DNA from: an uncultured Prevotellaceae bacterium
Lineage (GTDB): Bacteria > Bacteroidota > Bacteroidia > Bacteroidales > Bacteroidaceae
NCBI GenBank assembly: GCA_902775075.1
Contig: CACYKX010000030.1
Span: forward strand, 1-19,410
Reading direction: 5' to 3'
Length of the DNA: 19,410 nt
Part shown: positions 13,525 through 19,214 of the stretch, one piece after another
How positions within the stretch are numbered: position 1 is the stretch's first letter
Layout of the letters: each line of letters opens with the position of its first letter
Notes under the pieces: model-generated
The model's input: the letters and a program-made list of their open reading frames with translations, nothing else
Database searches by the model: none
What the model was told of the DNA's origin: nothing
Position numbers and translations under genes: made by a program

Positions 13525-14082
13525 TTAGTTACTCTCCACCCACTGTTTCAAATCATCCTTCGAAGCATGATTAAACAGTTTGCCTTCTTTCCAATTGATA
13601 TTGGGATAAGCGGCTTTCAGGTCTTTGCAGGCTCTTTTGATACTGCTGCCGCCTGAGGTGGCAAAGGGAATAACAGTCTTGCCCTGGAAGTCGTAGGCCT
13701 CCATAAAGGTATTGATAATCGTCGGACAGGTGTACCACCAGATGGGGAAACCTACATAGACGACATCATAATCCTTCATGTGCTGAAGTTTTTCGGTGAT
13801 GGCGGGTCGCGACGACTTGTCCTGCATCTCCACGCTGCTACGGCTCTGCTTGTCGTGCCAGTCGAGGTCTGCATCTGTATAGGGCTGTGCAGGCTTGATC
13901 TCATGCAGGTCGGCACCTGTCACCTCTGCCAGTTGCTGGGCAACACCTTTCGTCACACCAGTGGCAGAAAAATAGGCTACTAATACTTTCATTTCCTTGT
14001 TCTCCTTTGTCTTGTTTGCTTGTGAGCACGCACTCTGGCTAATCGTCAAGAGCGCAGCCATCATCATAAGAATCTTTTTCAT
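13525..14082 (-). CDS. Exported flavodoxin, possibly a lipoprotein
   Basis: The 185-residue protein has an N-terminal export signal ([20 protein letters not shown]) followed by a lysine-rich linker and then a complete flavodoxin domain beginning at [15 protein letters not shown] (31-45, the FMN phosphate loop). [18 protein letters not shown] (about 108-126) and [12 protein letters not shown] are the other flavin-contacting loops. C19 lies in a poor lipobox (QSAC), so it may be a lipoprotein, as is common in Bacteroidota, or a plain secreted protein. An alternative start at M31 would give a cytoplasmic flavodoxin. Exported flavodoxins are unusual for the wider family. The neighbouring 4Fe-4S membrane protein could be an electron donor across the membrane, an inference from context. 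Confidence 0.88.
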   Translation of the reverse strand: MKKILMMMAALLTISQSACSQANKTKENKEMKVLVAYFSATGVTKGVAQQLAEVTGADLHEIKPAQPYTDADLDWHDKQSRSSVEMQDKSSRPAITEKLQHMKDYDVVYVGFPIWWYTCPTIINTFMEAYDFQGKTVIPFATSGGSSIKRACKDLKAAYPNINWKEGKLFNHASKDDLKQWVESN

Positions 14083-14293
14083 ATTTGCTTTCTTCTTTTG
14101 TGAATTTGTAAACTGCTAATGTGGGTAAAATGACCAATAGTAATAAGGTAACTTCCACTAACGCATTTGACCCAAAGTAGTCAACTAGCGTCTGGAATTT
14201 CAAGACTCCATCCACAAGAAAGACCAAAAAAGCAAACCAGCAAAGAAGGAATATTGCCGAATACTTGATTTTACGTTTCTTCAGTTTCATCAT
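14039..14293 (-). CDS. Small two-helix membrane protein
   Basis: From ATG 14293 ([20 protein letters not shown]) the protein has 84 residues; ATG 14311 upstream would overlap the Sel1 gene and is less likely. Two membrane helices are visible: about residues 10-28 ([16 protein letters not shown]) and 42-61 ([19 protein letters not shown]), joined by a short loop. The tail [18 protein letters not shown] overlaps the first 44 bases of the exported flavodoxin gene, an unusually long overlap. It starts 8 bases after the Sel1 stop. I do not recognise a family. It may be a genuine small membrane subunit of the operon; the overlap and lack of homology lower confidence. Confidence 0.55.
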   Translation of the reverse strand: MMKLKKRKIKYSAIFLLCWFAFLVFLVDGVLKFQTLVDYFGSNALVEVTLLLLVILPTLAVYKFTKEESKYEKDSYDDGCALDD

Positions 14294-14301
14294 ACGATAG
14301 T

Positions 14302-14946
14302 TTAATACCATTTATATCCGTGTTCCTTGCAGTAGTCGATGGCAGGCTGATAGCCTTGGAACGTGGCTTTGTGAATCCACTTTAAGCCTTTCTTCTCATC
14401 GACGGGAACGCCGTTGCCTGTCATGTGAAACCAGCCGATGGCAAACTGTGCCTGGGCATCACCGCCGTTGGCTGCCAACTCGTACCAGAAGGCACACTCA
14501 GACAGGTCTTTCTCCACGCCATCACCATTCCAAAAGGCAGCACCGCAGTTCTTCTGACTCTGTAAATGTCCTTGGAAGGCTGCCTCACGATACCAGAGGA
14601 AAGCCTTGTGGTGATCCATTTCTGTGCCGTTGCCGAGGTAATAGGCATTGGCCACATTGACCTGTGACTGCATATCGCCTTTGTCGGCAGCTTTCATGTA
14701 CCACTCAAAGGCGAGTTCTGCATTCTGCTCCACGCCCTTGCCGTGATAGTAGCACTCGCCGACATTGAAGCAGCCATAGACATCACCCAGCTCAGCAGCC
14801 TTCATGTACCATTCGAAAGCCATCTCCAGATTGACCTTTACGCCAGTGCCACGCTCGTAGCAAACCCCAAGGTTGTTCATCGCCTTGGTGTCGCCCTCGT
14901 AAGCTTTCTCACGATAGCCGTCTGCCTTATTTCGCTCCTTTTGCAT
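14302..14946 (-). CDS. Sel1-repeat protein
   Basis: The 214-residue protein is built of about five Sel1-like tetratricopeptide repeats of 36 residues. Each shows A-x-x-x-L-G-x-x-Y-x-x-G-x-G-V-x-x-D/N-x-x-x-A-x-x-W-Y-x-x-A-A, for example MNNLGVCYERGTGVKVNLEM, FNVGECYYHGKGVEQNAELA and FAIGWFHMTGNGVPVDEKKG. Such repeats form a superhelix used for protein binding. There is no signal peptide, so the protein should be cytoplasmic; the partner is unknown. The start MQKERNKADGYREKAYEG lies 21 bases after the stop of the methyltransferase. Confidence 0.92.
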   Translation of the reverse strand: MQKERNKADGYREKAYEGDTKAMNNLGVCYERGTGVKVNLEMAFEWYMKAAELGDVYGCFNVGECYYHGKGVEQNAELAFEWYMKAADKGDMQSQVNVANAYYLGNGTEMDHHKAFLWYREAAFQGHLQSQKNCGAAFWNGDGVEKDLSECAFWYELAANGGDAQAQFAIGWFHMTGNGVPVDEKKGLKWIHKATFQGYQPAIDYCKEHGYKWY

Positions 14947-14967
14947 CGTCTATTTAATTGGATTCTA

Positions 14968-15474
14968 TTATTCCTTCGGTTTCCACGGCGTCAGCCGAGG
15001 AATGTAACGAGGAACATTCCTGCTGTATTCCTCATATTCCTGACCGAAACGCTTCCGTAAGCCGGGCTCTTCGGACAACGCAAAATAAAACATGTTGATG
15101 ATGAGGAATACCACCGTCCAAAGGCCAATGACCCAAGAGGCGAGCATCAATGCTTCTCCTATGAGTATCAGGACAACACCCGTTATCATGGGATTGCGCA
15201 CATAGGCGTAAGGCCCCGTGATAACCATCTTGCTCGTTGGATCCCATGGCGCAAGGGTGCCATTGCCTAACTTCGAAAAAAGCCTGATAGTAGAAACTGC
15301 CAATAGTAAGCCTGCAAAAAAAACGGCAATGCCTAAGAAAGATGTCCATAGTACCATATTGTCTGGCTGCCAGCCTGAGCAATATAGTAATATCAAAGGA
15401 ATGACAACCGTCACTTGGAAGGGCAGCGCCATGACAGCCTTGAAAGCTCTAAAACTTAGCGAATGGACATTCAT
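14968..15474 (-). CDS. ICMT/PEMT-like membrane methyltransferase
   Basis: The 168-residue membrane protein has four or five predicted helices (about 15-32, 41-60, 97-112 and 117-133). The family signature is present: GPYAYVRNPMITGV (87-100, SAM-binding R-N-P), LSEEPGLRKRFGQEYEEYSR (133-152, with the conserved E-E-P-x-L/R-x-x-F-G-x-x-Y) and NVPRYIPR. Isoprenylcysteine carboxyl methyltransferase and phosphatidylethanolamine N-methyltransferase relatives transfer methyl groups from SAM to membrane-embedded substrates; the bacterial substrate is unknown. The start is 15 bases after the stop of the 77-residue ORF. Confidence 0.88.
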   Translation of the reverse strand: MNVHSLSFRAFKAVMALPFQVTVVIPLILLYCSGWQPDNMVLWTSFLGIAVFFAGLLLAVSTIRLFSKLGNGTLAPWDPTSKMVITGPYAYVRNPMITGVVLILIGEALMLASWVIGLWTVVFLIINMFYFALSEEPGLRKRFGQEYEEYSRNVPRYIPRLTPWKPKE

Positions 15475-15489
15475 AGCTTTAATTCAAAA

Positions 15490-15723
15490 TTATATCATTT
15501 CACAAAGTTTATCTTCTCTGATAACCTTTGGTGCTGCTTTGCCAGCCAATACCAAGATTTTCTTGCCGTTGCGGTAGATATGAAGCTGACGGGAACGGAC
15601 GACCGCCGTCAACTCAGCATCATCCTGCAGGGCCATCCAAAGCGGATGATAGATGCCATCCTCTTCAAACAGCTTCTTCTGCAAGTGCGAGCACATGCTG
15701 GTGGTGTCGATAGTTATCATCAA
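15490..15723 (-). CDS. Short unknown protein, possibly an N-terminal fragment
   Basis: Seventy-seven residues from ATG 15723: MMITIDTTSMCSHLQKKLFE, then IYHPLWMALQDDAELTAVVR and SRQLHIYRNGKKILVLAGKA. I do not recognise it. The alternating strand pattern (RQLHIYRNGKKILVLAG) resembles the beginning of a larger Bacteroidales protein, and the abrupt stop after EMI just before the methyltransferase suggests truncation. Spacing to its neighbours (14 and 15 bases) and codon use fit the operon, so it is probably translated. A small intact protein is the alternative. Confidence 0.55.
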   Translation of the reverse strand: MMITIDTTSMCSHLQKKLFEEDGIYHPLWMALQDDAELTAVVRSRQLHIYRNGKKILVLAGKAAPKVIREDKLCEMI

Positions 15724-15737
15724 TCAAACGGTTCGCT

Positions 15738-16439
15738 TTAATGTTTTAATGTCATCATCTTCGTAGGGCAGGCCAGCGTACACTTACCACATTTCAGACA
15801 GTCTGGATTGAGATAGCCTATTTCCTGGCTGCGACTGTCATAGGGCGTGAGTTGCATCGGACAGACTCGGGCACAATTCTTACACTTCATCTGACAGGCA
15901 CTCGAAACATGGATGTTTGTAAAAACCTTGGGCAGCGGTGCCTTCTTTGGAGCCACCCAGCGGGAGATAGTACCCATCGGACAGAACGAGCACCATGTGC
16001 GTGGCGCATAGATGAAACTCAGCGTAACGCCGACAATGGTAGTCACCACGATAATAGTCCAGAACACACGCCCAATGCCACCCCACATTGCCAATCCGCC
16101 CTCGCTCCATGGAACGGTGAATGTGAGCTGGATGCCGAACATGCTGAAGATAAAGAACACCATGAACAGGCGGAAGCCAAACGTACGCACGAATGCCGGT
16201 ATGGGCTTGTGGGGTGAGTATTTTGACAGCAAACGATCGTACATATTGCCGCGAGGACATACATGTCCGCACCACCAGCGCCCTTTCCAAATGCTAGTCA
16301 TCACGGGACCAATCATGCAAATGAGTGCGATGAGTCCCACTACAGGATAGAACCATCCGACGATGATATACGCGATGATAATCCAATAGAGGTTTACTCC
16401 TGGTGTCGCAAAGTGGCGATGGAAGTTTTTCTGTTGCAT
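15738..16439 (-). CDS. Membrane polyferredoxin-like 4Fe-4S protein (NapH/CcoG-type)
   Basis: The 233-residue protein has an N-terminal helix pair (about 17-55), further helices around 87-110 and 125-146, and four cysteine clusters: CGHVCPRG (57-64), CSFCPMG (150-156), CKNCARVCP (186-194) and CLKCGKCTLACP (214-225). The last two are classical CxxCxxCxxxCP ferredoxin motifs, so two 4Fe-4S clusters on the cytoplasmic side are expected; the first two resemble the NapH/RdxA/CcoG membrane anchor motifs. It probably accepts or donates electrons at the membrane. The nearby exported flavodoxin and FMN reductase would be natural partners, though only proximity supports this. Confidence 0.9.
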   Translation of the reverse strand: MQQKNFHRHFATPGVNLYWIIIAYIIVGWFYPVVGLIALICMIGPVMTSIWKGRWWCGHVCPRGNMYDRLLSKYSPHKPIPAFVRTFGFRLFMVFFIFSMFGIQLTFTVPWSEGGLAMWGGIGRVFWTIIVVTTIVGVTLSFIYAPRTWCSFCPMGTISRWVAPKKAPLPKVFTNIHVSSACQMKCKNCARVCPMQLTPYDSRSQEIGYLNPDCLKCGKCTLACPTKMMTLKH

Positions 16440-16472
16440 AATCCTTTTTGCTATTTTTGTTTTACATCATCT

Positions 16473-16736
16473 TCAATCAAACAGCTTTTTCCAAATCCAC
16501 AGCACGGTGACGGCACCAACAACGCAAAATACGAAATGGGTAAGATAGCCCTTACCAAAGAGTTCTATGTTGAGCAGGTGGCTGATGAATGCCCCTGCAT
16601 AACTGCCGGCAATGCCAACAATGAAGTTCATGCAACAACCTTTGCCTTCACCGCTCATAATGCGGTTGGCAACATAGCCTATTAAAATACCGGTCAGTAT
16701 CGGCCATGCCGTGAATTCTACAATATGTTCTAACAT
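16473..16736 (-). CDS. GlsB/YeaQ/YmgE-family stress membrane protein
   Basis: The 87-residue protein is the transglycosylase-associated (GlsB/YeaQ/YmgE) family: three hydrophobic segments (about 9-26, 36-55 and 66-82) with the hallmark GYVANRIMSGEGKGCCMNFI and VGIAGSYAGAFISHL glycine-rich turns. Its usual setting is envelope stress; molecular function is not established, and the old name transglycosylase-associated is not evidence of that activity. It begins 19 bases after the putative micro-ORF and continues into the 4Fe-4S gene 33 bases further. Confidence 0.92.
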   Translation of the reverse strand: MLEHIVEFTAWPILTGILIGYVANRIMSGEGKGCCMNFIVGIAGSYAGAFISHLLNIELFGKGYLTHFVFCVVGAVTVLWIWKKLFD

Positions 16737-16755
16737 CTTTCTGAAATTCTACTCC

Positions 16756-16824
16756 TTAAACTTTCCTTTTGCCCAAAGCTTCCAGTACTTCCAGCAGGCG
16801 GAAAAATAGTTTTACGTATTTCAT
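16756..16824 (-). CDS. Putative 22-residue micro-ORF
   Basis: A frame from ATG 16824 to TAA 16756-16758 encodes KYVKLFFRLLEVLEALGKRK preceded by M and followed by V. It is amphipathic and basic at both ends. It fits neatly between the 16834 stop and the GlsB start, in line with the operon spacing, but is too short for any family call. It may be a small membrane-active peptide, a remnant of a larger gene or a chance frame. Confidence 0.25.
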   Translation of the reverse strand: MKYVKLFFRLLEVLEALGKRKV

Positions 16825-16833
16825 AATAATAGT

Positions 16834-17370
16834 TTATTGCATCTTTGTCATGTGATAACCCATTCGCTTCAGCTGCATGGCAGCACCGAACAAATAAAGT
16901 TGGTGCAGACAGGCTACATAGCCGTTGAAAGCTTCTTTCGTGCCTGGCTCCAGATGCTGGTGCATCAAGGCATTATACACGCGAGAGGCACATTCGCCTG
17001 TTATCCTTTCCAGAATGGTGTAGTCTGCTCCCTCCAACAGAAGAACTTCCTCACGGATGTATTCATCCATCGAGTCGTAACCACGCTTGTCGCGCATGTA
17101 GGCATAAAGGTCTACGACCTTGGAGTAGATATCCCATTCCGCGTCCCACATCTTGGCAACGGCCATGCCGATATACATCATCCAGCCAAGGGATGCCGAT
17201 GGGAAGTCCTGAAACTCCCTGATGCCATCGGGAATATATGCCTTGGCAATGGATTCCCATTTATCCTCAACATCAGGACACTCTGGCAACCGCTCGTCCA
17301 CTTCCTTCATCGAGAGAAGGAACTGGTGCAGGTCTTTTCTCAATATTTCTTCAAAAGTTTCCATATTCAT
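16834..17370 (-). CDS. Conserved protein of unknown function
   Basis: The 178-residue, mostly helical, acidic protein starts at ATG 17370, which directly follows the TAA of the GNAT gene (TAAATG), so it is coupled to it. Visible segments: KEVDERLPECPDVEDKWESI, SASLGWMMYIGMAVAKMWD (about 58-76), MRDKRGYDSMDEYIREEVLL and a C-terminal helix YVACLHQLYLFGAAMQLKRM. The pattern W-M-x-Y-x-G-M-A-V-A-x-x-W-D and R-D-K-R-G-Y-D-x-M-D-E-Y-I reads as a conserved Bacteroidales family I cannot name. No signal peptide, no clear enzyme motif. Confidence 0.8.
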   Translation of the reverse strand: MNMETFEEILRKDLHQFLLSMKEVDERLPECPDVEDKWESIAKAYIPDGIREFQDFPSASLGWMMYIGMAVAKMWDAEWDIYSKVVDLYAYMRDKRGYDSMDEYIREEVLLLEGADYTILERITGECASRVYNALMHQHLEPGTKEAFNGYVACLHQLYLFGAAMQLKRMGYHMTKMQ

Positions 17371-17832
17371 TTATAATTTGATCTCCATAGTTGTTTTCTG
17401 TACTTGCATTCCCATGCTACGATAAAAAAGTTGGGCAGGTTCGTTACCCTCCCACACATTCAGGGTGATGTTGTTACAGCCTATGGACTTCGCATAGTCA
17501 CGGACGAATTCGTATAACGCCTTCCCTACATGTTTGCCCCGTGCATTTTCATCCACACAGATATCGTCAATATACAGCGTTTTGATATCCTCCAGCAGTT
17601 GGTGGTTCACGACCTCCGACAACTGGCAGAATGCATAGCCTAACACCATGTTGTCGTCGAAGACAAAAATGGGCTTATTGTCATCATGGAGCATCGCTTC
17701 CAGTTCCTGCTCGTTATATTTGGTCGTGTGGGGCTTAAACAAGTCAGGACGTATCTCGTGATGAACCATATTCACCTGATGAAGCAGTGCTATGATACGC
17801 TGAATGTCTTCTTTTCTTGCTTTTCTAATCAT
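17371..17832 (-). CDS. GNAT-family N-acetyltransferase
   Basis: From ATG 17832 the protein has 153 residues. It begins MIRKARKEDIQRIIALLHQV, the usual GNAT N-terminus, and carries the acetyl-CoA pyrophosphate loop DENARGKHVGKALYEFV (94-110, R/Q-x-x-G-x-G/A form) after the strand TLYIDDICV, then ITLNVWEGNEPAQLFYRSMG (122-141), the conserved motif B with N-x-x-A-x-x-F-Y-x-x-x-G-M. It transfers acetyl groups to an amine; the substrate is unknown. A longer frame reaching 17946 runs across the promoter and is rejected. It is the first gene of the minus-strand operon. Confidence 0.9.
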   Translation of the reverse strand: MIRKARKEDIQRIIALLHQVNMVHHEIRPDLFKPHTTKYNEQELEAMLHDDNKPIFVFDDNMVLGYAFCQLSEVVNHQLLEDIKTLYIDDICVDENARGKHVGKALYEFVRDYAKSIGCNNITLNVWEGNEPAQLFYRSMGMQVQKTTMEIKL

Positions 17833-17865
17833 ACACCAAGTATTAGTCTCTTGATAAATCTCTGG

Positions 17866-17873
17866 CAAAGGTA
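17866..17873 (-). promoter_or_regulatory. -7 promoter element (TACCTTTG) for the GNAT operon, copy 1
   Basis: On the minus strand TACCTTTG is followed by CC and starts the transcript about 27 bases before ATG 17832. It is the downstream end of a 27-base promoter unit (17866-17892) that reads CTCGCTTATTCG immediately upstream of the box and TTTTCTG before that, with the second copy at 17944. Confidence 0.7.
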
Positions 17874-17943
17874 CGAATAAGCGAGCAGAAAAACAAGAAA
17901 ATCTTGAGTTTTCTCGAGCGGAAGTATTTTCGAGACACAGTCT

Positions 17944-17951
17944 CAAAGGTA
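17944..17951 (-). promoter_or_regulatory. -7 promoter element (TACCTTTG), copy 2
   Basis: Second copy of the same promoter box, 78 bases upstream of copy 1, also facing the GNAT gene. If both fire, two transcripts with different leaders are made. Confidence 0.5.
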
Positions 17952-17970
17952 CGAATAAGCGAGGAGAAAA

Positions 17971-18099
17971 CTATTCGGCCATCGCCATGCTCGTAGCAGG
18001 CGTGTCGCTGGCAACGGCGGGATTCAAACTGCGATGACGCTTTGCCAGTCTTTTGGCTTCAGCATCAAAAGAACTAGTCGTTTGAATTTCGAAGCTCAT
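17971..18099 (-). pseudogene. Truncated RelE/ParE-like toxin
   Basis: From ATG 18099 the frame begins MSFEIQTTSSFDAEAKRLAK and RHRS, the typical N-terminal strand and helix of a Bacteroidales RelE/ParE toxin, but after residue 24 it changes to LNPAVASDTPATSMAMAE and stops at 17971. The family is normally about 100-115 residues, so the catalytic C-terminus is missing. The start overlaps the antitoxin stop by 26 bases, the usual toxin-antitoxin layout. The break near 18027 is abrupt; on the plus strand the foreign part reads as a hydrophobic helix, so a fragment of another gene may have joined there. Confidence 0.65.
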
Positions 18100-18340
18100 T
18101 GATTAAATGGTCTAAGGTGTTCAACTTACGTTTGCCTTCGATGGATTCCTTTGCCTCTATCAAGGCTCCACGAAGTTCTGCTGCCAAGTCACGCTTGTTA
18201 ATAACAACATCGTCCTCAGTAATAGGAACAACACGAAAACTGCCAGCACGTGATTTTACCACCACATCCTCGCCACGGTAGGCAACATCAACATATTTTG
18301 CCGTGTTTGCCCTGAAATCTCTGCCTGTTACAACTACCAT
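18074..18340 (-). CDS. Phd/YefM-like antitoxin, orphan
   Basis: From ATG 18340 the protein has 88 residues: MVVVTGRDFRANTAKYVDVA, then VVVKSRAGSFRVVPITEDD, then a long charged helix (ELRGALIEAKESIEGKRKLN) and a short tail. This is the Phd/YefM layout: an N-terminal beta-alpha DNA-binding domain (about 1-45) and a disordered or helical C-terminus that blocks the toxin. ATG 18412 would add 24 residues and begin inside the operator, so it is rejected. The cognate toxin downstream is truncated. The antitoxin may persist as a DNA-binding regulator at its own operator or elsewhere. Confidence 0.8.
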   Translation of the reverse strand: MVVVTGRDFRANTAKYVDVAYRGEDVVVKSRAGSFRVVPITEDDVVINKRDLAAELRGALIEAKESIEGKRKLNTLDHLINELRNSND

Positions 18341-18368
18341 AAATGCTATCAATATTAGTTTCTGGCTG

Positions 18369-18376
18369 CAAATATA
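18369..18376 (-). promoter_or_regulatory. -7 promoter element (TATATTTG) for the antitoxin
   Basis: On the minus strand TATATTTG followed by C fits TAnnTTTG and lies 28 bases upstream of the ATG at 18340. The expected -33 position (about 18395-18400) falls inside the inverted repeat. Confidence 0.6.
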
Positions 18377-18391
18377 CGAAATATTCCCGAA

Positions 18392-18414
18392 TTGTGTACC
18401 ATTTTGGCGCACAA
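18392..18414. promoter_or_regulatory. Inverted repeat over the antitoxin -33 region, probable operator
   Basis: TTGTGTACCA (18392-18401) and TGGCGCACAA (18405-18414) are complementary at 8 of 10 positions with a 3-base spacer. Phd-family antitoxins repress their own operon from such palindromes, and this one overlaps the -33 region of the antitoxin promoter. Confidence 0.6.
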
Positions 18415-18520
18415 ATTTTCATTTATGCCTGTTTTTTCTTTTAAGTAGGCCTTTTTGGGGAAAAATCCGCCCCCGCCACATCAGGCAGTTCATGGCTTAG
18501 TGCCATTTCATATAAACCAG

Positions 18521-18552
18521 AATCCCCGGCCTGCAGAGCAAGTCGGGGATTT
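18521..18552 (-). terminator. Stem-loop after hsp20
   Basis: AATCCCCG (18521-18528) and CGGGGATT (18544-18551, with T 18552) form an 8-base-pair stem that can extend inward by CTGC/GCAAG pairing with one mismatch. It begins 23 bases beyond the hsp20 stop on the minus strand. No strong T run follows, so termination may be weak or the element may protect the 3' end. Confidence 0.5.
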
Positions 18553-18574
18553 CACTTTTAACAAGACGAACTGT

Positions 18575-19000
18575 TTACGAGACCTCGATGGCCTTGGTGA
18601 CTTTCTCCTTCGGTGCGGTCTTCGGCATCGTGATGGTCAGGATGCCGTCCTCGACCTTAGCAGAAATCTGGTCCTTCACAACATCGTCAGGCAACACGTA
18701 GTTCTGCTCATAGTTAGAATAGCTGAACTCACGGCGCAGGTAGTGACGGTGACTGTCCTCATGCTTGTGTTCCTGTTTGTTCTCAATGGCGATGGTGAGG
18801 TTGCCCTCGTCGTTGATGCCTACGCGGCAATATTCCTTCTTGATGCCTGGAGCTGCAAGTTCCATCGTGTAGGCCTTCTCACTCTCCTTGACATTGACTG
18901 CAGGTGCTGTACTGTTGGCACGAGGCATAAAATCAGTGTTAAAGAAATCATCAAACATTGTTGGGAACCAACCATTGCTTTTCATCAATCCGTTCAACAT
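18575..19000 (-). CDS. hsp20: Small heat-shock protein (Hsp20/alpha-crystallin)
   Basis: The 141-residue protein has a short N-terminal region (FPTMFDDFFNTDFM), the alpha-crystallin domain at about 32-128 (NVKESEKAYTMELAAPGIKK, REFSYSNYEQNYVLPDDVV) with the hallmark GILTITMPK (119-127), and a terminal I-x-V motif (IEV, 138-140). It is an ATP-independent chaperone that holds unfolding proteins. The gene stands alone. Its leader carries a strong AGGAGG Shine-Dalgarno, and upstream there is a sigma-54-like promoter with an inverted repeat, so it should be strongly induced under a specific stress. Confidence 0.93.
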   Translation of the reverse strand: MLNGLMKSNGWFPTMFDDFFNTDFMPRANSTAPAVNVKESEKAYTMELAAPGIKKEYCRVGINDEGNLTIAIENKQEHKHEDSHRHYLRREFSYSNYEQNYVLPDDVVKDQISAKVEDGILTITMPKTAPKEKVTKAIEVS

Positions 19001-19007
19001 AACTTTT

Positions 19008-19014
19008 ACCTCCT
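19008..19014 (-). promoter_or_regulatory. Strong Shine-Dalgarno (AGGAGGT) before hsp20
   Basis: AGGAGGT (minus strand) ends 7 bases before the ATG. Bacteroidota rarely use Shine-Dalgarno sequences, so this exact anti-SD complement stands out and argues for high translation of hsp20. Confidence 0.65.
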
Positions 19015-19085
19015 AATTATACTTTTAGTTTAACATGTTTATTCTTGACCGCCTTGGCTTTCGCTTCAGTGTTCACCAAGAGAAA

Positions 19086-19101
19086 TGCAAGTTGCGTGCC
19101 C
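19086..19101 (-). promoter_or_regulatory. Probable sigma-54 promoter of hsp20
   Basis: The minus strand reads GGGCACGCAACTTGCA, matching the sigma-54 consensus TGGCACG-N4-TTGCW except for the first base. The invariant GG (19099-19100) and GC (19087-19088) are separated by exactly 10 bases. Transcription would start near 19075, giving a leader of about 75 bases. No TAnnTTTG box is found between here and the hsp20 ATG. Confidence 0.6.
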
Positions 19102-19115
19102 GAATCGTAAAAAGG

Positions 19116-19149
19116 TGACAAAATGACCTCCGGTTTTGTCATTTTGGCA
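19116..19149. promoter_or_regulatory. Inverted repeat upstream of the sigma-54 promoter, probable activator site
   Basis: TGACAAAATGAC (19116-19127) and GTCATTTTGGCA (19138-19149) are complementary at 11 of 12 positions with a 10-base spacer. It lies about 15-50 bases upstream of the promoter's -24 element. Sigma-54 promoters need an upstream-bound enhancer-binding protein, and this is the obvious candidate site. A heat-shock repressor site is the alternative. Confidence 0.5.
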
Positions 19150-19157
19150 CGAAATTT

Positions 19158-19214
19158 AAACTCGCTTAAACAATACTGACAATCCTTTAAACTCCTTTAA
19201 ACATTGCTGACAAT
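19158..19214. repeat. Degenerate tandem direct repeat
   Basis: The 26-base segments 19158-19183 and 19189-19214 match at 22 of 26 positions (both begin AAACTC and end CTGACAAT). They lie exactly where the truncated hydrolase frame loses its homology, so they may mark a deletion or recombination point. Confidence 0.55.

Larger units (their letters stand above)
17866..17970 (-). repeat. Tandem duplication of a 27-base promoter unit
   Basis: The plus-strand sequences at 17866-17892 and 17944-17970 are identical at 26 of 27 positions (the single difference is C/G at position 21); each contains a TACCTTTG box reading left. Copies start 78 bases apart. A small inverted repeat GAGAC-ACA-GTCTC (17932-17944) touches the upstream copy. 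Confidence 0.8.

Noticed and set aside
17833..17946. Upstream extension of the GNAT protein
   Set aside because: It would begin at 17946 and translate the promoter region; the peptide is unlike any GNAT N-terminus, whereas MIRKARKED at 17832 is typical.
19140..19160. Second sigma-54-like element on the plus strand (TTTTGGCACGAAATTTAAA)
   Set aside because: The -24 part matches but the -12 GC is missing and no plus-strand gene follows.
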